Part shown: piece after piece, positions 15,719 through 25,493 of the stretch | Layout of the letters: every line of letters starts with the position of its first letter | Numbering within the stretch: position 1 is the first letter of the stretch | Assembly: GCF_010122465.1 (NCBI RefSeq) | Contig: NZ_WLZY01000016.1 | Coordinates: 42,239-106,238 of the forward strand | Direction of reading: 5' to 3' | Length of the DNA stretch: 64,000 nucleotides | Origin: Phytoactinopolyspora mesophila | GTDB lineage: Bacteria; Actinomycetota; Actinomycetes; Jiangellales; Jiangellaceae | Notes under the pieces: model-generated | The model's database searches: none | Told to the model about the DNA's origin: nothing | The model's input: only the letters and a program-made list of their open reading frames with translations | Translations under genes and position numbers: made by a program

Positions 15719-17185
15719 TCAGGAGTCGTCGCTTTCCTCACGGAAGCTGATGTACTCACCATCCGCACTGTGGACACGGAACCCGCCGTTGTACGAAGTC
15801 AGGAACTGCGCTTCGAAATCGCCGTCGGATGGGACTGAAACCATCCACAATTGATGATCATCGCGGTCGAGGTCGTAGCCGGTGACCGTCCCGTCAACCC
15901 GGTTCAGGACGTAGACGGTCGACTCAGCCAGCGCGTATGTGTGCTCCTCGCGTGGGCCAGGGAGCTCGAACAGTTGGTCACCCGTCGCTGAGAAGATCCG
16001 GGCCGGCAGGTCGGAGTCATGCGGCGAGATCCCGATCAGGGCGGGCTCCCGGGGCGAACGCGGAGCCAGTGCGTAGTCGATGCGGGCCGAACCGATGCCG
16101 CGGCGCAGCCACGACCATTGGCGGCGCTCGACGCTGCGCACCGCTATGTCGGTTCCGAAATTCAGCAGGGCGGCGTGGTCCTCGTCCACCTGTGTGACAT
16201 GTACGTAGCTGGCGGCGTCGTCGCCGGTTACCAGGTCCCACGTGAGCTGACCGTCGCTGGTGTCGAATGTCAGTAGCCTGATGCCTCCGTCGCGGTACGC
16301 GTATAACTCGTCGCCGACGACGGCCAGCCGCCAGGAGTCATCTTCTGGGCGGGATCCGCCGTGAGACCGCGGCCGGTCCGGCCAGCGCGTAACCGTATCT
16401 GTCTCCCATTCCGTCTCTCCGGATGCGAGCCCGATCGCCGAAATCTTCTCGCCGGTGGCGGCATAGGCTCGTTCGGCGTCGACCGTGAACGACACCGCCG
16501 GCGCCGACCATAGATGCTCGCCGGTGGTAGTGGCGTGGGCGTGCAGCCACACGTGCCGGTCTTCGTCGAGGCTCTGGACCAGCAGGACGTCGGCGGCACG
16601 TGAAAAAGTCGGACCGCCGACGTCGTCATGGACTGGCACACCGTAAGCCGCACAGCTGAGCAGGACTTCCTCGTCGTCCAGCAACACCGCGAGCGCGGAG
16701 TTGTCTTCGGGGACCCGAGCGAAGACCTGAGCGAGCGCACGATCACCGGGAAAGCCTGCCACCGTCGCCACGATGTACAGGGGGCTGTCGGCCAGTTGAT
16801 GGCTGAGCGAAGGCTCGCCGTCCATGACGGTGTCGCCGATGAAGGTGACCGTCGCGGCGTCAACATCGATAACGAACCCATGCGGCGACCCGCTGCCTTG
16901 CCGCATGGGTGTCACGTAATCGAGCTCCCGGTATGTGCTGCGCCGACCGGATGTGACCGGCTCCTCGAGTACCGCCTCCGGTACTCGGGCCACCTGAGGC
17001 TCGTGGACCTCGTGGTCCTCGGGTAGCCCCGGGCCCGTACATTCGACGCTCAACGGTTCGGGCGGAGCGTCGTCGTCGCCGGAGTTGATCCACCACAAGG
17101 TCCCGGCGGCAGCGATCAGTACGGCCGCCATGCCGCCGTACTTCACCACCTGCTGACGTCTCGCGTCCTCACTCGCTCTCGGCAC
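15719..17185 (-). CDS. Membrane-anchored beta-propeller (PQQ-like) protein
   Basis: A 488-residue protein. One N-terminal membrane helix (about 18-34) anchors a large extracellular domain built from repeated beta-strand units ending in Trp (for example SGETEWETD, DGQLTWDLV, DRDDHQLWMV), the look of a PQQ/WD-type propeller. No catalytic motif and no quinone ligand set are visible, so it is probably a binding or scaffolding protein of the envelope. Convergent with yqeY, only 5 bp from its stop. Confidence 0.65.
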   Translation of the reverse strand: MPRASEDARRQQVVKYGGMAAVLIAAAGTLWWINSGDDDAPPEPLSVECTGPGLPEDHEVHEPQVARVPEAVLEEPVTSGRRSTYRELDYVTPMRQGSGSPHGFVIDVDAATVTFIGDTVMDGEPSLSHQLADSPLYIVATVAGFPGDRALAQVFARVPEDNSALAVLLDDEEVLLSCAAYGVPVHDDVGGPTFSRAADVLLVQSLDEDRHVWLHAHATTTGEHLWSAPAVSFTVDAERAYAATGEKISAIGLASGETEWETDTVTRWPDRPRSHGGSRPEDDSWRLAVVGDELYAYRDGGIRLLTFDTSDGQLTWDLVTGDDAASYVHVTQVDEDHAALLNFGTDIAVRSVERRQWSWLRRGIGSARIDYALAPRSPREPALIGISPHDSDLPARIFSATGDQLFELPGPREEHTYALAESTVYVLNRVDGTVTGYDLDRDDHQLWMVSVPSDGDFEAQFLTSYNGGFRVHSADGEYISFREESDDS

Positions 17186-17232
17186 CCGCGAAGCTTACCG
17201 GTGGTCTTGATCTATGCGACGTTCAACCCTGA

Positions 17233-18302
17233 CTATTTGTGACTCCCGGTCAGCTCGGCCGCGACCAGCTCGGCGATCTGGGCGGTATTCAGGGCCGCGC
17301 CTTTGCGTAGGTTGTCGCCGCAGACGAACAGGTCGAGGGAGTGGGTGTCGTCCAAGGAGCGCCGGACCCGGCCGACCCAGGTGGGGTCGGTGCCGACGAC
17401 GTCGGCGGGTGTGGGGAACTCGCCGCGCGCGGCGTCGTCGTACAGCACGACGCCCGGCGCGTCTCGCAGGATCTCCCAAGCAAGCTCGGTGCTGACTTCA
17501 CGGTCGAAGGTGGCGTGCATGGCTACCGAGTGGGTGGTGACCACTGGCACTCGGACGCAGGTAGCTGAGACCTTGAGGTCGGGTAGATCGAGGATCTTGC
17601 GGGACTCGTTGCGGATTTTGAGCTCTTCGGAGCTCCAGCCGCCGTCCTTGAGGGAACCGGCCCAGGGGACGACGTTCATCGCCAGCGGCGCGGGAAACGG
17701 ACCGAGGTCGTCGCCGACAACCCGGCGGACGTCGCCGGGCTGCGAGCCCACGTCGCGGTTACCGGCGACCTTGCTGAGCTGGTCGTGCAGCGTGTCGATG
17801 CCGCCCTGTCCGGCACCCGAAGCGGCCTGGTACGAGGCGGCGAAGACCTGGGTCAGCTCGAGTTCAGCGTGCAGCGCACCCAGCACCACGATCATGGACA
17901 GCGTGGTGCAGTTCGGATTCGCGATGATGCCTTTCGGCCGGTTTCGTGCGGCCGGCGCGTTGACCTCGGGCACGACCAGCGGCACGTCGGAGTCCATCCG
18001 GAAAGCGCCGGAGTTGTCGACGGCGACGGCTCCGCGCGCGGCCGCTACTGGCGCCCATTCGGCCGAGACCTCGTCGGGTACGTCGAACATGGCGACGTCG
18101 ACGTCGTCGAACACCTCGGGTGCCAGCGCCTGGACTTCGACGTCCTCTCCGCGCACGGACAACAGGCGTCCGGCGGAGCGTGGTGAGGCGATCAGTCGGA
18201 TCTCACCCCACACGTTCTGCCGGGTCGAGAGGATCTGGCGCATCACGGTGCCCACCGCTCCGGTGGCACCGACAATCGCGAGCGTAGGAAGATCGTGATT
18301 GC

Positions 18303-18306
<4 letters not shown>
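17233..18306 (-). CDS. asd: Aspartate-semialdehyde dehydrogenase
   Basis: A 357-residue enzyme that reduces aspartyl phosphate to aspartate semialdehyde with NADPH, the branch-point step to lysine, threonine, methionine and diaminopimelate. The NADP-binding GATGAVG is at 13-19 and the catalytic Cys133 is in NPNCTT. A His in the VVTTHSVAM segment is the likely acid/base region. The ATG overlaps the stop of the aspartate kinase gene by 4 bp, so the two successive enzymes are co-translated. Confidence 0.97.
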
Positions 18307-19580
<1,274 letters not shown>

Positions 19581-19679
19581 GGCGTGCTCCTAGAGTCAGC
19601 GTAATTCGTGCCATGGCAGTCTATGCGAGGCACCGCCCTGACCGGCGACTGTCCGGATCGCGGAACGCTCCGGGAACTG

Positions 19680-20279
19680 TCAGCTGTCGACCTGGTCCAG
19701 CAGCGAGCGCTCTTCGGCGCCGGTGGCGTCGTCGCGTTCGTGGTCGAGGCGAGTGTGCGCGATGAGCGAGTGCAGCGCCCGCATGGCCGCGCCACAGGTG
19801 GACCCCCAGGACGACATGTAGGAGAACTGCCACCACCACAGCGCCTCCACGGTGCGTCCGTCGCGATAGTGCGACAGCCCATGCAAGAGGTCAGCGGCAA
19901 TGCTGGCGAGGTCGTCAGAGAGGCGGAAGCCAGTGACGCCACGCTCGGGATCAATGGGATCGATGACCTCGACATACGGATCAATCGGGTCAAGCAGCTT
20001 CGCCAGCCGCTCCCGGAGTTCGTCGACGTCGGCGTCCGGTCCGGTGTCGGGTTCGAAGCGGCCGTGTGGAACGACGTCGCTGATCGCACCCAGCCGGCCA
20101 CCAGCCAGAGAAAGCTGGCTGACCTCGAGCAGCAGCAGCGACAGCGTGCTGGCCGGGTCTTCACCGCGGGCGATCTCACGCAGTGCGAGCAGGAAGCTCT
20201 CCACCTGGTCGGCGATCTCGGCTCCGAACTCGGAGTACTCGTCACCGGGTTTGGTCATGGTTGCTGTTTCCTCAGACAT
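19680..20279 (-). CDS. DUF5063-like hypothetical protein
   Basis: A 199-residue acidic protein starting at ATG 20279, which overlaps the recR stop by 8 bp. EWGAEI-type N-terminal text ([18 protein letters not shown]), a Glu/Asp-rich middle and a C-terminal [14 protein letters not shown] segment fit the family of small proteins that follow recR in actinomycetes. No catalytic motif. Probably cytoplasmic. The conserved place in the dnaX-ybaB-recR cluster is the strongest clue. Confidence 0.75.
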   Translation of the reverse strand: MSEETATMTKPGDEYSEFGAEIADQVESFLLALREIARGEDPASTLSLLLLEVSQLSLAGGRLGAISDVVPHGRFEPDTGPDADVDELRERLAKLLDPIDPYVEVIDPIDPERGVTGFRLSDDLASIAADLLHGLSHYRDGRTVEALWWWQFSYMSSWGSTCGAAMRALHSLIAHTRLDHERDDATGAEERSLLDQVDS

Positions 20280-20871
20280 CAAGCTGCCTCCTGCCCTCGA
20301 ATGCGCGGCCCAGGGTGACCTCGTCGGCGTACTCGAGGTCACCTCCCACCGGGAGGCCACTAGCCAAGCGTGTCACACGTAGGCCCATCGGTTTGACCAA
20401 CCTCGCGAGATAAGTGGCGGTCGCCTCTCCTTCGAGGTTTGGGTCGGTGGCGATGATCAGCTCGGTAATGGTTCCGTCGGCCAGGCGGGTCATCAGTTCT
20501 TTCACCCGAAGTTCATCTGGGCCGACGCCCTCGATTGGGCTGATGGCGCCGCCCAGTACGTGATAGCGGCCGCGGAACTCGCGGGTGCGCTCAATGGCGA
20601 CCACGTCTTTGGGTTCTTCGACGACGCAGAGGACGGACCGGTCACGGCGCGGGTCACGGCAGATCTGGCATTGCTCGGCCTCGGCCACGTTTCCGCACGT
20701 GGCGCAGAACCGCACCTTCTCCTTGACCTCGGTCAGTGCCTCGGCAAGGCGTCGGACGTCGTCGGGTTCGGCGGCGAGAACATGGAAGGCGATACGTTGC
20801 GCGCTCTTGGGGCCGACGCCGGGAAGCCGGCCGAGCTCGTCTATGAGACTCTGAACGACGCCTTCGTACAT
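20272..20871 (-). CDS. recR: Recombination mediator RecR
   Basis: A 199-residue protein of the RecFOR pathway, which loads RecA onto gapped DNA. The helix-hairpin-helix [15 protein letters not shown] (16-30), the four-Cys zinc site (Cys56, 59, 68, 71) and the Toprim domain are in the expected order. Length equals the family norm. It sits downstream of ybaB and overlaps the next gene. Confidence 0.97.
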   Translation of the reverse strand: MYEGVVQSLIDELGRLPGVGPKSAQRIAFHVLAAEPDDVRRLAEALTEVKEKVRFCATCGNVAEAEQCQICRDPRRDRSVLCVVEEPKDVVAIERTREFRGRYHVLGGAISPIEGVGPDELRVKELMTRLADGTITELIIATDPNLEGEATATYLARLVKPMGLRVTRLASGLPVGGDLEYADEVTLGRAFEGRRQLDV

Positions 20872-20889
20872 GCCCGGTCCCGGCCTTCT

Positions 20890-21327
20890 TTAAGCGTCGT
20901 TGTCGCGGCGCGGGTCGGACTCGGGCGACTCGTCACCCTGTGTAACAGCGCCGGGGATGGACGACGCGCCACCGAACAGTCCTTCGCCGCCGCCACCGCC
21001 CAGTAGCCCTTCAACGCCACCGCCGATGGAGCCCAGCTGTTCGCTGGCCTGCCGCTGAATCTCGGCATGGGCGTCGCGTACGGCGGCGACAATGAGGTCG
21101 GTCAAGGTGTCGATGTCTTCGGGGTCGACCACAGACGGATCGAGCTGGAGGTCGGTGAGCTCGCCACCGCCGGTCATGGTCGCGCGGACGAGGCCCCCGC
21201 CCGCCGTGCCGGTGACCTCGCTCTCGGCGAGATCTTGCTGGGCGGCCATCAGCTGCTCCTGCATACGCTGAGCCTGCTCGAGCAACTGACTCATGTCGAA
21301 ACCTTCGGAACCACCGGGCGGAAACAC
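20890..21327 (-). CDS. ybaB: YbaB/EbfC nucleoid-associated protein
   Basis: A 145-residue protein. The conserved core is MSQLLEQAQRMQEQLMAAQ, the coiled N-terminal helix, followed by the GELTDLQLDPSVVDP strand block. The C-terminal Gly-rich tail is longer than the E. coli protein and typical of actinomycetes. Dimers bind and bend DNA. It lies between dnaX and recR, its universal neighbours. A second start at residue 12 is possible. Confidence 0.93.
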   Translation of the reverse strand: MFPPGGSEGFDMSQLLEQAQRMQEQLMAAQQDLAESEVTGTAGGGLVRATMTGGGELTDLQLDPSVVDPEDIDTLTDLIVAAVRDAHAEIQRQASEQLGSIGGGVEGLLGGGGGEGLFGGASSIPGAVTQGDESPESDPRRDNDA

Positions 21328-21398
21328 TGCGGGAACTCCTAGAGACGGGTCAAGTTCGGTGAGTCGAGCCTACGGCACAGTAAGGGGTCTTCTGCGCG

Positions 21399-23537
21399 TC
21401 AGGTGCTCTCGGACTCCGAGATCACGGTGGCGCCGAGAGTGCGGGCCAGTAATTCCTGCTCGGACTCGCCCGAGTTGTCGAGATTGTCGTCGTCGAGGTC
21501 GGCACCGTGGTCGCCGGCGTCATCGGGCTCGGCCTTCTCGGCAAGCGCCGTCTTCTCTGCCACGGCCGGGTCGGCCTGCCTGGCGCGGTGCTGTTGAATC
21601 GCCGCCCGCGCGGCGGCCTGCGCCGCGCTGGACGGGGTCTCAGCGGGTGCTTCGGTGCTGGCAGGAGCCGGCTGGACACCGGCCGGCTCGGGCACGGCTT
21701 GCGGTCCAGCGGGCGCTGGAGTTCGTGCGGCGACGGCGCCGCCGCCGGACGTTGAGGTGGGATCGGCTGACGGGTCGACGATCGCTTCGATCCGCACATC
21801 GACCAGGAGCACGTCCTTGATCGCCTGCCGGAGATTCGCCTGGAAGTCCTCACGCCGGGCGAACGTGTCACGCAGAGTTGGCTGCCGGAAGGCCAGCGTC
21901 AATACCCCATCGGCGATGTCGGTGACCGCCGACTCTTGAGAGATCAGGCTCCACGGGGTGCGTTTGATCTCACGAAGCCGGACCATGACCTCCGGCCACA
22001 TGCGTCTGACGTCGGCGATGCCCGGCCCGCCGGCCGGCGCGGGGGCAGCCGGTGTGGCCGCGGCCGGCGCGGGGACAGCCGGTGTGACGCGCGGGGGCGC
22101 CGGCTCTCCCGGCTCAGGCGGCTCGACTGGCGGGACCGGTTCACGTGGCGATGGCGGCTCGACCGGTGGCACCGGCTCGCGGGGCGGCGATGGCTCCGCG
22201 GGCGGAACGGGTTCGCTGGGCGGCGGTATGGGGTCTCGTGGCGGCGCCGGCTCGCCGGGCGCCGGTTGCGGATCGACCGGACGCGGTGGCTTGGGGGACC
22301 TGGGATCGGTCGGCTCCGGTTCTGTCACCGCGGCCATGCGGGCCGGGGCAGCAACCGGCATCGATCCGTCGCCACCAGCGAGGCGGCGCTCGAGCCGGTC
22401 GAGGCGGGCCTGAATGCCGGATGTGGAGTGGTCGGCACCGGGCAGCATCAGCCGTGCACACACGAGCTCGAGCTGCAGGCGGGTGGGGGTGGCGCCCTTC
22501 ATCGCGGTGATGCCGTCGTCGACGACGTCGGCCAGCCGAATCAGGTCGGAGGCGCCGAAACGGGCGGCCTGCGCGGTCATCCGATCCGCCTGGTCTTCCG
22601 GTGCGTCGATCAGGCCGTGAGTGGCAGCTTCGGGTGCGGCCCGGACGACCACCAGATCGCGGAATCTCTCCAGCACGTCGGTGAGGAAGCGCCTGGGGTC
22701 GTGTCCTGAATCCATGACCCGGTCCACTGCGGAGAACATGGTCGCGGAGTCGTTGCTGGCGATGGCGTCGACAACTTCGTCGAGTAATGCGGCGTCGGTG
22801 AAGCCGAGCAACTGGGATGCGAGCTCATAGGTGACGCCTTCGTCGCCGGCACCGGCGATCAGCTGGCCGAGCACCGACTGCGCGTCTCGCGCGGACCCCG
22901 CGCCGGCCCGGGCGACCAGGGCGAGGGCGCCCGGCTCGATGGCGACACCTTCCTGCTCGCAGATCCACGCCAGGTTCTGCTGAAGCGTCTTGCTGGGGAT
23001 GAGCCGGAAGGGGTAGTGATGTGTGCGCGACCTGATGGTGCCGAGGATCTTGTCCGGTGCGGTGGTGGCGAAGATGAACTTCAGATGGGCCGGTGGCTCT
23101 TCGATCAGTTTGAGCAGAGCATTGGCCGCGCCCGGACCGAGCTGGTGCGCCTCGTCGATCACATAGATCTTGAAGCGTGAGGATACCGGGGCGAAGTGGG
23201 CCTTCTCGCGCAGCTCGCGGGCGTCGTCGACCAGGCCGTGCGTGGCGGCGTCGAGTTCGACGACGTCCATGCTGCCGGAGCCGTTCGGGGCAAGCGCGAT
23301 GCAGGAGTGGCACGTACCACACGGTCGCGAGGTCGGTCCCTGCTCGCAGTTGAGCGAGCGGGCCAGAATCCGCGCCGACGACGTCTTGCCGCAGCCGCGC
23401 GGGCCGGAGAAGAGGTACGCGTGGTGGATCCGGTCATTTTCCAGCGCGCGCATCAGCGGCACCGTGACATGTTCCTGGCCGACGACGTCGGCGAACTGCC
23501 CTGGCCGGTAGGTGCGGTACAACGCGAGAGACGACAC
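21399..23537 (-). CDS. dnaX: DNA polymerase III subunit gamma/tau
   Basis: A 712-residue clamp-loader ATPase. SSLALYRTYRPGQF opens the protein, Walker A GPRGCGKT is at 45-52, a Cys cluster (PCGTCHSC) holds zinc and VIDEAHQL is Walker B. After about residue 380 comes a long Pro/Glu-rich repeat (PPREPVPPVEPP-type units), then a tau-like C-terminal domain. I chose GTG 23537 by comparison with other actinomycete DnaX N-termini; the ORF remains open upstream through the SRP RNA gene, which cannot be coding. No frameshift site for a short gamma form was identified. Confidence 0.95.
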   Translation of the reverse strand: MSSLALYRTYRPGQFADVVGQEHVTVPLMRALENDRIHHAYLFSGPRGCGKTSSARILARSLNCEQGPTSRPCGTCHSCIALAPNGSGSMDVVELDAATHGLVDDARELREKAHFAPVSSRFKIYVIDEAHQLGPGAANALLKLIEEPPAHLKFIFATTAPDKILGTIRSRTHHYPFRLIPSKTLQQNLAWICEQEGVAIEPGALALVARAGAGSARDAQSVLGQLIAGAGDEGVTYELASQLLGFTDAALLDEVVDAIASNDSATMFSAVDRVMDSGHDPRRFLTDVLERFRDLVVVRAAPEAATHGLIDAPEDQADRMTAQAARFGASDLIRLADVVDDGITAMKGATPTRLQLELVCARLMLPGADHSTSGIQARLDRLERRLAGGDGSMPVAAPARMAAVTEPEPTDPRSPKPPRPVDPQPAPGEPAPPRDPIPPPSEPVPPAEPSPPREPVPPVEPPSPREPVPPVEPPEPGEPAPPRVTPAVPAPAAATPAAPAPAGGPGIADVRRMWPEVMVRLREIKRTPWSLISQESAVTDIADGVLTLAFRQPTLRDTFARREDFQANLRQAIKDVLLVDVRIEAIVDPSADPTSTSGGGAVAARTPAPAGPQAVPEPAGVQPAPASTEAPAETPSSAAQAAARAAIQQHRARQADPAVAEKTALAEKAEPDDAGDHGADLDDDNLDNSGESEQELLARTLGATVISESEST

Positions 23538-23610
23538 CCCTGGAACCTTAGTAGGCCGCATGCCTACCGCGCATCCATCGACTACGAGCCTGTGCACCGG
23601 GGTATGAAAG

Positions 23611-23699
23611 GACCCCTCGTGCACCCGGCAGGGCCCGCTTACCCTTGCTGCCTTCCGGCCCTGGGGGAGTTCGGCAGGAATACCGCCGCACGAGGGGTC
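23611..23699 (-). ncRNA. ffs: Signal recognition particle RNA (4.5S type)
   Basis: The minus strand carries the conserved SRP tip: CAGGGCCGGAAGGCAGCAAG, with the GGAA tetraloop and the asymmetric bulge that binds Ffh. The outer stem GACCCCTCGTGC (from 23699) pairs with GCACGAGGGGTC (ending 23611), giving the short Alu-less bacterial form. It lies just upstream of dnaX, a common actinomycete arrangement. Confidence 0.93.
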
Positions 23700-23829
23700 G
23701 GTGACCAAGTGTACCCATACCTGGCCGAGTTTCGATGCGGCCTCTCTGACCGGGGGATGACAGCCGCCGAATCACACTCCGGACCCTCCGATTTCAGCCA
23801 GGCCGGGGTCGTCGGATACGCTCTCCGGC

Positions 23830-23914
23830 GGAGGATTCGCCTAGTGGCCTAGGGCGCACGCTTGGAAAGCGTGTTGGGAGCAATCCCTCAGGGGTTCGAA
23901 TCCCCTATCCTCCG
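23830..23914 (+). tRNA. tRNA-Ser (anticodon GGA)
   Basis: A class II tRNA with a long variable arm. The acceptor GGAGGAT/ATCCTCC, anticodon stem CACGC/GCGTG and loop TTGGAAA give anticodon GGA. CCA is encoded at 23915-23917. Bases 23860-23912 are exactly repeated at 34023-34075, so its 3' part is the attachment site of AICE-2. Confidence 0.97.
23860..23912 (+). repeat. AICE-2 attachment site within tRNA-Ser
   Basis: A 53-bp sequence starting GCTTGGAAAGCGTG and ending CCCCTATCCTC, identical to 34023-34075. It covers the tRNA from the anticodon stem to the acceptor stem, so insertion restores a functional tRNA at this end. Confidence 0.95.
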
Positions 23915-23932
23915 CCACCGATGGCCAGGGCA

Positions 23933-23971
23933 AACGCCGGGCACAGCCTGACACGGGCAACGCCCGGCGTT
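23933..23971. terminator. Hairpin after tRNA-Ser/int
   Basis: The arms AACGCCGGGC (23933-23942) and GCCCGGCGTT (23962-23971) pair over 10 bp with a 19-nt loop. Located between tRNA-Ser and the convergent integrase remnant, it could terminate either. Confidence 0.6.
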
Positions 23972-23974
23972 CGT

Positions 23975-24000
23975 CCCGTCTCAGTTTCCGTCTCATTCGT
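23975..24000. repeat. 26-bp direct repeat, left inner copy
   Basis: Identical to 33908-33933 (starts CCCGTCTCAG, ends CTCATTCGT). It lies 62 bp inside the left attachment repeat and covers the integrase stop codon. Candidate integrase or Xis arm site, or trace of a related integrase tail. Confidence 0.85.
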
Positions 24001-25244
24001 AGTCCCTCCGGCCTGCTGTGTCGCCGTGGATCGGGTCATTCTCGGCTGGCCAGATGAGGCCATCTACCCGGTCGGCGACTTGACGACGGATCGGGTCCGT
24101 AACGTGCTGATAGCGAGCAGCCATCGAAGTAGACGACCAGCCCATAATCGCCATGACGGTCCGTTCAGGGACCCCCCAGCAGCAGGAGGACCGTCGCAGA
24201 CGTGTGCCTCGCATCGTGAAGCCGTCCGTCATTGACGCCCGCTGCCTTCAGCAACGCCTTCCACTCTCGATAGTCAGTGTTCGGGGACAGCGCCCGGCCG
24301 TCCGGCATCGCGAAGACCCATCCTTCGTCACACCAGAGATCGCCCGCCGCGACCCGATCCACGTCCTGCCTTTCCTTGTGCTCCCGCAGGAGGGCGACGA
24401 TTTCACCAGGCAGCCCTATCGCGCGCTTGCCCGCTCGAGACTTCGTGTCTTTCGTGTCTCGGTTCACCTGCACACGCTGCGGGCAATACCCAGGCTTCTT
24501 GCCGCACGTTTCACCGCAACCGTGTCCGTACTTAGGGCGCAAGCGGCTACGGCGCACGCGCAAGACGGCGCCCGTCAAGTCAACGTCGGTCCACCGCAGG
24601 CCAAGAGCCTCGCCCTGGCGTAAACCGAGAGCAAGCGCGATAGCCCACCGGGCACTGTTGCGCCGCTCACCCGCGACCTTCAGAATCCGCCTGATCTCAT
24701 CGACCTCGTATGGCTCTACTTCGTGCTCATCCGGTGTCGGAGCCTTGGCCAGCGTCGCCGGATTCGTGGTCAAGTGGCCCCGCCGCATGGCCTCGTTGAG
24801 CGCAGCCCGGATAGTACGGTGCACGTGGTGAGCCGTACCAGCCGCTCTACTTTGATCCAGCATCTTGGCGTACAGCCGCTCCAGGTGTTCTGGTGTCAGT
24901 TTGTCGAGCTTGTGCGCCCCGATACCTGGGACGAGGTAGTGAACGATGTCTACCTTGTAACCGTCGTGTGTGTAGCCAGAGATCGCCGGTGGCACGGCGA
25001 TGTTCTCGATCCAGTGGGTAAGCCACTTCTCAACGGTCCAACGCTGCCCAGCCTTGCGAACTCGGCCCGAGTCACGTTCTTTCTCGAGCGCCCGGACCCT
25101 TCTGATAACCGCTGCCTCTGTCTTCGCCTGAACGTGACGACGATCCGGCTTGCCGTCGTCCTTGATTCCGACTGTGACGCGGCCGTGCCAGTTGCCGTCC
25201 GCGCCCAGGTAGATGCTCGATGCTCCATTAGGTCTGCGTCCCAT
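23993..25244 (-). pseudogene. int: AICE-2 tyrosine integrase, frameshifted near the C-terminus
   Basis: The first 359 codons encode the arm-binding domain, core-binding domain and most of the catalytic domain, with the Arg of LALGLRQGEALGL and the HDARHTSATV box. The frame then runs out at a run of six G (minus strand, 24172-24177), giving LLLLGGP and stop. In the next frame the expected tail continues: VPERTVMAIMGW and AARYQHVTD, which holds the nucleophile Tyr. Five G would restore one continuous protein of about 416 residues. So the tyrosine is lost from the main product unless the ribosome slips, the tract varies, or the base is a sequencing error. A Cys-rich insert lies in the catalytic domain. 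Confidence 0.88.
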
Positions 25245-25252
25245 CGTGACCC

Positions 25253-25474
25253 CTACGCCGCTTTCTCGGCGTCGCCGGAGTCGAGCAGGTCAGCGATGTA
25301 GCCTTGCAGGCACTCAAAAGGGACGCGGCGTAGTCGTCCGATCTGGACTGACTCCACCTGTGCGGTTGCCAATAGTTCGCACATCTTGGTTCGGCCGATG
25401 CGCAGCATGCGGGCGGCTTCCTCGATGGTCAACAGCAGCCCTTGCGGGTCGCGCTCTGACACTTGGGCTTCCAT
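25253..25474 (-). CDS. xis: Excisionase-like HTH protein (AICE-2 Xis)
   Basis: A 73-residue HTH protein. LTIEEAARMLRIGRTKMCEL is the DNA-binding domain and RRVPFECLQGYIADLL its wing and last helix. I chose ATG 25474, with GGAAG 9 bp upstream; an upstream GTG at 25483 would sit on that site. Its last residues lie 8 bp from the integrase start. Sequence differs clearly from the AICE-1 Xis, although the DNA just before its start is the same. Confidence 0.85.
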   Translation of the reverse strand: MEAQVSERDPQGLLLTIEEAARMLRIGRTKMCELLATAQVESVQIGRLRRVPFECLQGYIADLLDSGDAEKAA

Positions 25475-25493
25475 CGCGATCACTTCCTTTCGA

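Noticed and set aside
22020..22330. Pro-rich repeat region read as a repeat element
   Set aside because: It is the in-frame linker of DnaX, common in actinomycetes, and not a mobile or structural DNA repeat.
23538..23708. N-terminal extension of dnaX
   Set aside because: It would read through the SRP RNA gene.
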